Shown here piece after piece: positions 1 through 4,845 of a stretch of 9,115 nucleotides of DNA (positions within the stretch are counted from its first letter, which is position 1; every line of letters starts with the position of its first letter). Both the position numbers and the translations under genes were made by a program. Source of the DNA: Candidatus Nomurabacteria bacterium (GTDB lineage: Bacteria; Patescibacteriota; Minisyncoccia; Phycocordibacterales; UBA9973); the NCBI GenBank assembly GCA_943350065.1, contig CALQZZ010000020.1, forward strand, positions 1 through 9,115, written 5' to 3'. The notes beneath the pieces were generated by a model, which was not told where the DNA came from, searched no databases, and saw only the letters and a list, made by a program, of their open reading frames with translations.

Positions 1-126
1 AAAGAAATATATAATCTCGACAACACTGATCCAAAAAATTTTGATTTGGTTGTAGATACAAGTAAACACAATCTCCAGGAAGTTATTCAAATCATAAAGA
101 ATGAATATATAAATTGGTTAAGATAA
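1..126 (+). CDS. C-terminal end of a probable cytidylate-kinase-like protein (partial)
   Basis: The first 41 codons of the window read in frame 1 to a TAA stop at 124-126, and the gene begins outside the window. The visible end reads roughly KEIYNLDN, then DPKNFDLVVDTS, then a helix ending in NEYINWLR. The pattern N-[YF]-DLV-[IV]-DTS followed by a helix rich in E, V and I resembles the C-terminus of the AAA-type cytidylate kinase-like family, which phosphorylates CMP/dCMP with ATP in the cytoplasm. Other P-loop nucleotide kinases can end in a similar way, and no P-loop is visible because the N-terminus is missing. It is the only real plus-strand gene here. It converges on secY and shares the hairpin at 128-173 with it. 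The reading frame is convincing; the family is a tentative call from about 40 residues. Confidence 0.6.
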   Translation, partial: KEIYNLDNTDPKNFDLVVDTSKHNLQEVIQIIKNEYINWLR

Positions 127-127
127 T

Positions 128-173
128 AAAAAAATCCCATGGCTGCGCAGGCAGGCCTTTCGGGGATTTTTTT
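128..173. terminator. Bidirectional rho-independent terminator between the plus-strand gene and secY
   Basis: The arms AAAAAAATCCC (128-138) and GGGATTTTTTT (163-173) are perfect reverse complements, giving an 11-bp stem around a 24-base GC-rich loop that contains the palindrome CTGCGCAG (143-150). The outer seven pairs are A-T, so each strand carries a run of T at the 3' side of the hairpin. The stem starts one base after the plus-strand stop codon and ends 11 bases from the secY stop codon. It can therefore end both convergent transcripts. This is a structural call from sequence and was not tested. Confidence 0.85.
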
Positions 174-184
174 GTTTATTTAAA

Positions 185-1456
185 TTAGTATTCTCTCATT
201 GAGATCTGAGCGTCGACTTTTTTGATCAAGTCTAAGACGACAGAGACGACGATAAGGAGTGCTGTACCACCGAGGGCGATAGCAGTGACACCAGTGATAG
301 AACGCATGATTAGAGGCAAGACAGCGATAAGACCAAGGAAAGCAGCACCGAGTAAGGTAATACGATTTAAGACCTTAGAAATGTATTCTGATGTACTTGC
401 TCCTGGGCGAATACCTGGAATAAAGGCACCGTTCTTTTGTAAGTTTGTAGCTAAAGCTTCAGGATCAAAAGTGACAGCTGTATAGAAATATGTGAAAAGG
501 AAAACAAGGATGAAATACAAAACTGTATATAGCCAAGTTCCTTGTGAAAAAGCTGTCAAAGCATGAGAGATAGACAAGACCCATCCATGTGTAGAATTAG
601 CTAAAACATTACCAATCATTTGTGGGAAAAGAAGAATTGAAAGAGCAAAGATAATTGGAATAACTCCAGCTTGGTTTACACGGAGTGGCAAATATGTACT
701 TCCCCCACTCGTCATCTTAGCACCACGCACTTGCTTAGCATAAGTCACAGGAATAGGGCGTTCTGCTTCTGTTACCACGACGACACCAGCAATAACAATA
801 ATTCCGACGACTAAGAAGACTAAGAAAAGAGGAATTTGTGAAATATCAAAAGAGAAAATCATTTGACTGATATGACTAGGAATATTGGCAATAATACCAG
901 CAAAGATAATGAGTGAGACACCGTTACCGATACCAAATTCAGACATCAATTCTCCGATCCACATAAGTAGCATTGATCCAGCAATAATTAAAATAAGGTT
1001 TGAAGCCATTTGAAATGGAGTCAAATTTCCTAAAATATTTTGACGAGCTAGAAGAGTCAAAAGACCAAAGCCTTGAATAGCGGCTAGAGGGACAGCGAGC
1101 AAACGTGAGTATTGAGTAAATTTCTTTCGTCCGATTTCACCTTCTTCTTGGTATAAAGCTTTGAACTTTGGAACCATGATAGTCAAAAGCTGCATGATAA
1201 TACTAGCAGTGATATATGGACCGACACCGAGCATGATAATAGAAAGATTGGTCAATCCTCCACCAGAGAAAATATTTAAAATACCTAGGAATTGGTTGTT
1301 GGAAAGAAAACGTGAAAGCTCCAAAGTATCAATACCTGGAATTGGAATAGTCGCTAAAAGTCTGAAAATAATCAAAGCAAAAAGAACAAAAAAGATTCTC
1401 TTCCTTAGAACTTTATCTTGGAAAACAATTTTTAGTTTACTAAAGAAATTTTGCAT
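185..1456 (-). CDS. secY: Protein translocase subunit SecY
   Basis: This 423-residue protein is the channel subunit of the SecYEG translocon, which moves unfolded proteins across or into the cytoplasmic membrane with SecA or the ribosome. Family marks are visible throughout: the PIPG motif after TM1 (residues 38-41), the plug region with FSGGGLTNLSI (63-73), EEGEIGRKKFTQYSR (104-118), GIGNGVSLIIFAGI (175-188), LPLRVNQAGVIPIIFA (256-271) in TM7, and the C5 loop with GAFIPGIRPG (343-352), which keeps the arginine needed for SecA function in Escherichia coli. About ten hydrophobic spans fit the family, as does the length. One oddity is that the C4 loop reads AERPIPV (231-237) where ERRIPV is usual. 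The ATG at 1454-1456 has no Shine-Dalgarno site and is preceded by AAAATTAT. The gene lies 12 bases after L15 and is the last gene of the unit; adk, map and infA do not follow. Confidence 0.98.
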   Translation of the reverse strand: MQNFFSKLKIVFQDKVLRKRIFFVLFALIIFRLLATIPIPGIDTLELSRFLSNNQFLGILNIFSGGGLTNLSIIMLGVGPYITASIIMQLLTIMVPKFKALYQEEGEIGRKKFTQYSRLLAVPLAAIQGFGLLTLLARQNILGNLTPFQMASNLILIIAGSMLLMWIGELMSEFGIGNGVSLIIFAGIIANIPSHISQMIFSFDISQIPLFLVFLVVGIIVIAGVVVVTEAERPIPVTYAKQVRGAKMTSGGSTYLPLRVNQAGVIPIIFALSILLFPQMIGNVLANSTHGWVLSISHALTAFSQGTWLYTVLYFILVFLFTYFYTAVTFDPEALATNLQKNGAFIPGIRPGASTSEYISKVLNRITLLGAAFLGLIAVLPLIMRSITGVTAIALGGTALLIVVSVVLDLIKKVDAQISMREY

Positions 1457-1468
1457 ATAATTTTATAG

Positions 1469-1906
1469 TTAGATTGTTACTTCCCCACCAGCCTTTTCGA
1501 TCATTTCTTTTGCAGTAGATGAGACTTTACATTTTGAGACTTGGATTTTGATTCCAAATTTTTCTTTACCTCCTAAGATTTTTACTTTTGGAGTAAAGCC
1601 TTTAAATTTCTTCACAGCTTTTTTCTCGACGAGAATAGCAGGAGTAATTACTCCGCCTTGTGGAAAAACTTTTACAATCATATCTAGAGAAATATGTGCA
1701 GGTTTGATTTCGTAAGAATTTGTACGGTAACCACGAAGTTTTGGTAATTTCTTGATGATATCACGGAGTTCTGGGCGCTTTTTATTACCAGCACGTGAAC
1801 TTTGTCCTTTTGTACCACGACCAGATGTCTTCGCGTGTTTTCCACCACGTCCGACGATACGGTCTGTTTTATTCTTATGTACTCTTTTTAAATCGTGTAT
1901 TTGCAT
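1469..1906 (-). CDS. rplO: 50S ribosomal protein L15
   Basis: This 145-residue protein is L15, a late-assembling large-subunit protein with an extended N-terminal tail that reaches into 23S rRNA. The tail shows the family signature: VGRGGKHAKTSGRGTKGQ at residues 18-35 followed by SSRAG and KKRPELR. The globular part ends with KCKVSSTAKEMIEKAGGEV, as expected for the C-terminal fold. The length is usual for the family (about 144). The start at 1904-1906 is the first ATG after an in-frame stop region and gives the standard N-terminus MQIHDL; the bases before it are AAAATTAT, the same as before secY. It follows S5 after only 17 bases, so the L30 gene that normally sits between S5 and L15 is absent. 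Confidence 0.98.
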   Translation of the reverse strand: MQIHDLKRVHKNKTDRIVGRGGKHAKTSGRGTKGQSSRAGNKKRPELRDIIKKLPKLRGYRTNSYEIKPAHISLDMIVKVFPQGGVITPAILVEKKAVKKFKGFTPKVKILGGKEKFGIKIQVSKCKVSSTAKEMIEKAGGEVTI

Positions 1907-1923
1907 ATAATTTTAATTAAAGA

Positions 1924-2496
1924 CTAATTTAAAACTGGCTTAGCTGTTAACGCTACTGGGGCTTCAGCTTCTATTGTAAATCTTGGTGTTTTTACAGCTA
2001 CTTGGGATAATGCGAGGATAACTACTTTAGCATTATTTAATTTATTTTTTGTTCCAGAGTGCATTTTTGCAGTAATGTCTTTAACACCAGCAATATTTAA
2101 AATATCACGAACGACAGAACCTGCGACCATTCCACGACCGTGGTTTGGCATTATTTTTACTTGTGAAGATGAGAATTTTGCAGAAACTTCATGAGGGATA
2201 GAAGAAGATTTTGTTAATTTTAACTTGATCATATTCTTCTTTGCGTTTCGAAGAGCTTTGTTGATAGCCATTGAAGTGTCTCCTGATTTTCCAAGTCCGA
2301 ATCCTACAGAACCTTTTTTGTCCCCTGCTACGAGTGCTACAGAGAAAGAGAAGCGACGTCCTCCAGCTACGACACGAGTAACACGACGAATGTCTAAAAT
2401 CTTTTGATCAAATTCAGGCTTTGGTCTATCGAAAGAACTTGGTCGGCGACCTCCTCGAGTATTTGTATTTCTTTGTGGTGTATCTTTAGTTTCCAT
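1924..2496 (-). CDS. rpsE: 30S ribosomal protein S5
   Basis: This 190-residue protein is S5, which sits near the mRNA entry channel and the decoding centre and contributes to translational fidelity. Residues 38-72 match the N-terminal double-stranded-RNA-binding fold (RVTRVVAGGRRFSFSVALV followed by GDKKGSVGFGLGKSGD). Residues 119-164 match the C-terminal domain, with HGRGMVAGSVVRDILNIAGV and then a KNKLNNAKVVILAL segment equivalent to the usual GSxNPxN region. There is a 30-residue polar N-terminal extension rich in R, N and T, and an Ala/Val-rich C-terminal tail; both are common in this family. The gene is intact. The ATG at 2494-2496 follows AATTTT with no Shine-Dalgarno. It lies 8 bases after L18. 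Confidence 0.98.
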   Translation of the reverse strand: METKDTPQRNTNTRGGRRPSSFDRPKPEFDQKILDIRRVTRVVAGGRRFSFSVALVAGDKKGSVGFGLGKSGDTSMAINKALRNAKKNMIKLKLTKSSSIPHEVSAKFSSSQVKIMPNHGRGMVAGSVVRDILNIAGVKDITAKMHSGTKNKLNNAKVVILALSQVAVKTPRFTIEAEAPVALTAKPVLN

Positions 2497-2504
2497 AAAA
2501 TTTA

Positions 2505-2849
2505 TTAGAATTTAAGTCCGCCTTCTCTTGCTGAGTCAGCGACTACTTTAATGCGACCTGTATATTTAAAACCATTTCTATCAAATACAACTGTTTCTAT
2601 TTTTTTAGCCTTAGCTTCAGTTGCTATCATCTTTCCTACTTCTTGTGCACGGACAGTCTTTGTACCTTTTGTAATCTTCATATCACTAGCAGAAGCGAGT
2701 GTAGTAGCTGTCGTGTCATCAATAATTTGAGCATAGATGAATTTATTTGAACGAAAAACTGAAAGACGTGGACATTCTGGTGTTCCACTGATCTTTGCTC
2801 TGATCTTTGCCTTTAGTCTTATTCTTTTTTCTGTTTTATTTTGTATCAT
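2505..2849 (-). CDS. rplR: 50S ribosomal protein L18
   Basis: This 114-residue protein is L18, which binds 5S rRNA and helps bring it into the central protuberance alongside L5. The basic N-terminus (KTEKRIRLKAKIRAKISGT) is the usual 23S/5S contact arm. The core shows PRLSVFRSNKFIYAQIIDD (27-45), and the C-terminus shows FDRNGFKYTGRIKVVADSAR (89-108) ending in GGLKF, which is the family ending. Length is normal. It begins at the ATG at 2847-2849, preceded by GAAAAAAATTT. The gap back to L6 is 56 bases and holds a short GC-rich palindromic repeat. Confidence 0.98.
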   Translation of the reverse strand: MIQNKTEKRIRLKAKIRAKISGTPECPRLSVFRSNKFIYAQIIDDTTATTLASASDMKITKGTKTVRAQEVGKMIATEAKAKKIETVVFDRNGFKYTGRIKVVADSAREGGLKF

Positions 2850-2865
2850 AAATTTTTTTCATTTT

Positions 2866-2898
2866 CCATCTCCTCTTCAGGAGAGGGTCAGGGTGAGG
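2866..2898 (-). repeat. Short palindromic dispersed repeat in the L6-L18 gap
   Basis: On the minus strand the sequence reads CCTCACCCTGACCCTCTCCT, then GAAG, then AGGAGATGG. The arms at 2866-2874 and 2879-2887 pair over nine positions with one mismatch around a 4-base loop. No T run follows on the minus strand, so it does not look like a terminator. The C-rich block followed by a C-rich/G-rich hairpin resembles the elements at 4161-4189 and 8670-8719, and I infer one family of dispersed repeats. It begins 7 bases after the L6 stop codon. Confidence 0.55.
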
Positions 2899-2905
2899 TT
2901 AGTTA

Positions 2906-3439
2906 CTATGCTGTCTTCTTACCTTGTTTTCTTCGGATAACTTCTGTGTCATATCGGAAACCTTTACCCTTGTAAGGCTCTGGCTTTTTCAAACTACGAA
3001 CTTGTGCAGTGAAAGCTCCGACTGTCTCTTTATCAATACCTGTAAAAGTAAGGTTGTTCTTTTCGGCTGTAACTGTCAAACCTTCTGGAATAGCTACGAT
3101 GACTGGGTGAGAAAAACCAAGAGCTAAGTGTAAATCTTTACCCTTTACTTCTGATTTGAAACCAACTCCTTCAAGGATAAGCTTTTTGACGTAAGGTGTT
3201 TGTACTCCAGCAATCATATTTTTGATGTGTGAAGCATAAGTACCCCATAGAGATTTTGAGAATTTATCGTTTCTATTTAGAGCAAGAGTGATGATTTTGT
3301 CTGTAATTGTAATAGTAATATCATCACGGAAGTTTTTAGTTAAAGTTCCTTTTGGTCCTTTGACAGTCAAAACAAACCCATCTTTTTTGACTTCGACTCC
3401 TGCTGGTATTAATATTTCTTGTTTTCCTATTCTTGACAT
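2906..3439 (-). CDS. rplF: 50S ribosomal protein L6
   Basis: This 177-residue protein is L6, which binds near the sarcin-ricin region and the factor-binding site of the large subunit. It starts with the family N-terminus MSRIGKQEILIPAGVEV. It then shows VKGPKGTL (26-33), ILEGVGFKSEVKGKDLHLALGFSHPV (88-113) covering the repeat of the two-domain fold, and the diagnostic C-terminal KKPEPYKGKGFRY (151-163) followed by IRRKQGK. Length matches the family (about 177). The ATG at 3437-3439 is preceded by TAATAAAAATAT, without a Shine-Dalgarno. The 33-base gap back to S8 carries a GACAGGCTCAC-type repeat remnant. Confidence 0.98.
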   Translation of the reverse strand: MSRIGKQEILIPAGVEVKKDGFVLTVKGPKGTLTKNFRDDITITITDKIITLALNRNDKFSKSLWGTYASHIKNMIAGVQTPYVKKLILEGVGFKSEVKGKDLHLALGFSHPVIVAIPEGLTVTAEKNNLTFTGIDKETVGAFTAQVRSLKKPEPYKGKGFRYDTEVIRRKQGKKTA

Positions 3440-3456
3440 ATATTTTTATTATTTAT

Positions 3457-3472
3457 AGTGAGCCTGTCGAAT
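3457..3472 (-). repeat. Remnant of a TTCGACAGGCTCAC-type dispersed repeat
   Basis: The minus strand between the S8 stop codon and the L6 start contains ATTCGACAGGCTCACT. This short string is familiar to me as the core of intergenic repeats found in many unrelated bacterial genomes. Only one copy is visible here and it has no clear partner arm, so calling it a repeat rests on recognition, not on a second copy in the window. Confidence 0.35.
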
Positions 3473-3859
3473 CTACCAAATTTTAAACAAAGCCTCCCCT
3501 CCTACGAGTTCTTTCTTTGCATCTTTACCTGATAAAATTCCTTTTGGTGTTGAAAGTACTAATAAGCCGAAATTATTTTTGATTGGTCTGATTTCTGAAG
3601 CTCCCATATATACTCGGCGTGATTGCTTTGAAATTCTTTCTACATCATGAATCTTTGGAACTCCATTAACGTAAACTAATTCAACTTCAAGAACAGGAAC
3701 TGACTTTCTCATTTTCTTTGAGATACCAGCGATATAACCTTCTTTCTTTAAACAATCAGCAATAGCGTGCTTCATTTTTGAATATGGAAAAGCAGTAGTC
3801 GGAAGTCCGGCTGTACTTGCATTCTTCATCATTATTATCATGTTTGAAATTTGATCCAT
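3473..3859 (-). CDS. rpsH: 30S ribosomal protein S8
   Basis: This 128-residue protein is S8, a primary binder of helix 21 in the central domain of 16S rRNA; in Escherichia coli it also represses its own operon by binding spc mRNA. The N-terminus MDQISNMIIMMKNA and FPYSKMKHAIADCLKKEGYI (24-43) are typical. RISKQSRRVYMG and the C-terminal STPKGILSGKDAKKELVGGE (103-122) ending FKIW carry the conserved RNA-binding residues, including the STxKG motif. Length is normal (about 130). The ATG at 3857-3859 follows TTAAACAAA, with no Shine-Dalgarno. The 61-base gap back to S14 is made largely of imperfect direct repeats. Confidence 0.98.
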   Translation of the reverse strand: MDQISNMIIMMKNASTAGLPTTAFPYSKMKHAIADCLKKEGYIAGISKKMRKSVPVLEVELVYVNGVPKIHDVERISKQSRRVYMGASEIRPIKNNFGLLVLSTPKGILSGKDAKKELVGGEALFKIW

Positions 3860-3880
3860 TTTGTTTAATTAATTTGATTT

Positions 3881-3923
3881 ACTTTATGACTTTACTAACT
3901 TTATAACTTTCTACTTTGTTCTA
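3881..3923. repeat. Imperfect tandem repeats of ACTTTATRACTTT in the S14-S8 gap
   Basis: Plus-strand units are ACTTTATGACTTTACTA (3881-3897) and ACTTTATAACTTTCTA (3898-3913), followed by a shorter ACTTTGTTCTA (3913-3923) that runs into the S14 stop codon. Within each unit the motif ACTTT itself recurs. The repeats fill most of the 61-base gap. They form no hairpin that I can see. They may be a relic of a dispersed AT-rich repeat or a slippage product. Confidence 0.6.
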
Positions 3924-4106
3924 CCAACTTGATTTACGAACTCCAGGCATCATACCTTCGTTTGCTAATTCACGGAAACAAATACGACAAATACCGAAAT
4001 CTCTCATATAGCCATTTCCACGGCCACAACGAAAACATCGATTTTTTTGTCGAGTTGAAAATTTTGGTGTCTTTTTTGATCGTGCAACGACGGATGTTTT
4101 TGCCAT
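3921..4106 (-). CDS. rpsN: 30S ribosomal protein S14, zinc-binding type
   Basis: This 61-residue protein is the short, zinc-dependent form of S14, which binds the 3' major domain (head) of the 30S subunit. Two CxxC pairs are present, C24-C27 (RCFRCGR) and C40-C43 (CRICF), as required to hold one zinc ion. The stretch GYMRDFGICRICFRELA and the C-terminal MPGVRKSSW are diagnostic. Length 61 is exactly that of the zinc form. It is the first gene of the downstream unit, starting about 133 bases after a predicted transcription start. The ATG at 4104-4106 is preceded by CAATTATTAT with no Shine-Dalgarno. In a standard spc operon it would directly follow L5; here a membrane-protein cassette lies between. 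Confidence 0.97.
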   Translation of the reverse strand: MAKTSVVARSKKTPKFSTRQKNRCFRCGRGNGYMRDFGICRICFRELANEGMMPGVRKSSW

Positions 4107-4239
4107 ATAATAATTGAAGGAATTTTTACTTAGTTAATATCACACTTGTTTTCTTTAAAACCCCTCTAGCTCCCCTTATCAGGGGAAAAGACGGAAAATA
4201 AAGGAGAAAAGTGGATTAAACAAAGCCCTATTCCCTATG
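4107..4239 (-). promoter_or_regulatory. Long 5' leader of the S14-secY unit
   Basis: About 130 bases separate the predicted transcription start (near 4239) from the S14 start codon. They hold the hairpin-forming repeat at 4161-4189, a C/T-rich stretch, and an AT-rich final 40 bases leading to the ATG. On the plus strand the upstream end has the spaced repeats CCCTA (4226-4230), CCCTA (4233-4237) and TCCTA (4242-4246), at and just inside the predicted start. The leader is far longer than any other gap in the cluster, so ribosomal-protein feedback control is possible. I see no clear match to a known S8 site. Confidence 0.4.
4161..4189. repeat. Short palindromic dispersed repeat in the S14 leader
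   Basis: The plus strand reads CCCCTCTAGC followed by TCCCCT (4171-4176), TATC, AGGGGA (4181-4186). The last parts form a perfect 6-bp stem with a 4-base loop. The upstream CCCCT (4161-4165) could pair with the same AGGGG, so two alternative folds exist. The C-rich block with TAGC followed by a C-rich/G-rich hairpin matches the layout of the element at 8670-8719 in the same orientation. It lies in the transcribed leader of S14. Confidence 0.5.
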
Positions 4240-4245
4240 CATCCT

Positions 4246-4274
4246 ATACTAGCAGAACGGGTTTAAATAGTCAA
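4246..4274 (-). promoter_or_regulatory. Promoter for the S14-secY unit
   Basis: On the minus strand a TTGACT -35 box (4269-4274) is followed by a 17-base spacer and a TAGTAT -10 box (4246-4251). TGC sits directly upstream of the -10, forming an extended -10 element. The -35 matches five of six sigma-70 consensus bases and the spacing is ideal. The promoter lies 8 bases beyond the terminator of the preceding gene, which supports it as the start of a new unit. The predicted transcription start is near 4239. Confidence 0.75.
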
Positions 4275-4282
4275 ATAAATAA

Positions 4283-4309
4283 AAATACACCCGTTATTTG
4301 GGTGTATTT
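4283..4309 (-). terminator. Rho-independent terminator of the membrane-protein cassette
   Basis: The arms 4283-4292 and 4300-4309 form a perfect 10-bp stem (AAATACACCC on the plus strand with its reverse complement) around a 7-base loop. On the minus strand the hairpin is followed by TTATTTATTT. The upstream arm encodes the last codons of the membrane protein, and the TAA stop codon lies in the loop. Termination is thus built into the gene end. Confidence 0.85.
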
Positions 4310-4722
4310 GTGTTGAAAAAATGCTGTGTGAGTACGAAAATGCTTCCGACTGCACAAAAATATTTTATAGCACTATAAAGAATTTCAAATTCTTCTTTTG
4401 TTGCTAGTACCCCTTTATTTACTTTCCAAAAGTAGCTTAGAAAAGTATAACAAAGCAATAAGGCTGATAACATAGCAAAGTAATTTACCCAATGATAAGA
4501 CTTATCATTTTTTTTAAAAAAATAAAAAAGAATTATAATATTCATTACTATACTCAAGAAACCAAAAGATAAGTACAGACCGTCATGATGTAGCCATCCA
4601 TAACATATAGTAGATACTGCAATCAAAGGTAAATAATTAAGCAGAAAGTTTAACAAGAAACCAACAATAAATGCAACAACATCAATAAAAGAACATATAA
4701 TTTTCACTATTATCTCGCCCAT
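4294..4722 (-). CDS. Unrecognised small multi-pass membrane protein, inserted between L5 and S14
   Basis: I do not recognise this protein. From the ATG at 4720-4722 it has 142 residues; a GTG two codons upstream (4726-4728) is an alternative start. Hydrophobic spans cover about residues 5-44 (one or two helices), 50-69, 80-98 and 115-135, so four or five membrane segments are likely. Short polar links include KKNDKSYHW and WKVNKGVLATKEEFE, and there are four cysteines and several aromatic residues. No catalytic or binding motif stands out. It has its own promoter (4756-4784) and terminator (4283-4309), so it is a single-gene unit inside a ribosomal cluster. It is more AT-rich than its neighbours: hand-counted lines 4381-4440 and 4501-4560 hold 18 and 8 G+C of 60, against 26 of 60 in L5 at 5041-5100. 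Foreign origin is plausible but unproven. Confidence 0.75.
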   Translation of the reverse strand: MGEIIVKIICSFIDVVAFIVGFLLNFLLNYLPLIAVSTICYGWLHHDGLYLSFGFLSIVMNIIILFYFFKKNDKSYHWVNYFAMLSALLLCYTFLSYFWKVNKGVLATKEEFEILYSAIKYFCAVGSIFVLTQHFFNTNTPK

Positions 4723-4755
4723 TTTCACAAATTTAAAAAACGTTTATCTAATTGG

Positions 4756-4784
4756 ATGATATCATATATCTTTTAAAAAGTCAA
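4756..4784 (-). promoter_or_regulatory. Promoter for the inserted membrane-protein gene
   Basis: The minus strand shows TTGACT (4779-4784), a 17-base spacer and TATCAT (4756-4761), each matching five of six sigma-70 consensus bases. TGA directly before the -10 gives an extended -10 element. It starts 17 bases after the L5 terminator, and the predicted transcription start (near 4749) is only 20-27 bases ahead of the candidate start codons. It is the best promoter in the window. Confidence 0.8.
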
Positions 4785-4801
4785 CCCAATAATGGTTAAA
4801 A

Positions 4802-4830
4802 GAAAAACACCCTATAATAGGGTGTTTTTC
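4802..4830 (-). terminator. Strong rho-independent terminator after L5
   Basis: The arms 4802-4814 and 4818-4830 form a perfect 13-bp stem around a TAA or TTA loop (GAAAAACACCCTA with its reverse complement). On the minus strand the downstream arm ends in GTGTTTTTC followed by TTTTAACC, giving the T-rich tail. It begins 15 bases after the L5 stop codon and should end the S19-L5 transcript. Because the stem is A-rich on its other side, it could also act weakly on the plus strand, where there is no gene. Confidence 0.9.
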
Positions 4831-4845
4831 TAGGTTTAAAGTTTT

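Noticed and set aside
222..485. Plus-strand open frame opposite secY, and similar ones opposite L15, S5, L18, L6, L5, L14, L16 and L22
   Set aside because: They are antisense shadows of well-supported ribosomal genes or secY, have no recognisable family, and contain composition typical of reverse-strand reading.
2866..2887. Hairpin after L6 as a transcription terminator
   Set aside because: No T run follows on the minus strand, and the downstream genes L18, S5, L15 and secY have no visible promoter of their own, so read-through is needed.
3929..4117. Plus-strand open frame of 62 codons opposite S14
   Set aside because: It overlaps the zinc-type S14 gene almost completely, and S14 has four conserved cysteines; the antisense product has no family features.
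4228..4242. Four-codon minus-strand mini frame (ATG to TAG) just inside the S14 leader
   Set aside because: It is too short, has no initiation context, and lies at the predicted transcription start; chance is the simplest reading.
4723..4728. GTG at 4726-4728 as the start of the membrane protein
   Set aside because: It is possible, but the ATG at 4720-4722 is only two codons away and every other gene here uses ATG, so I chose the ATG with low certainty.
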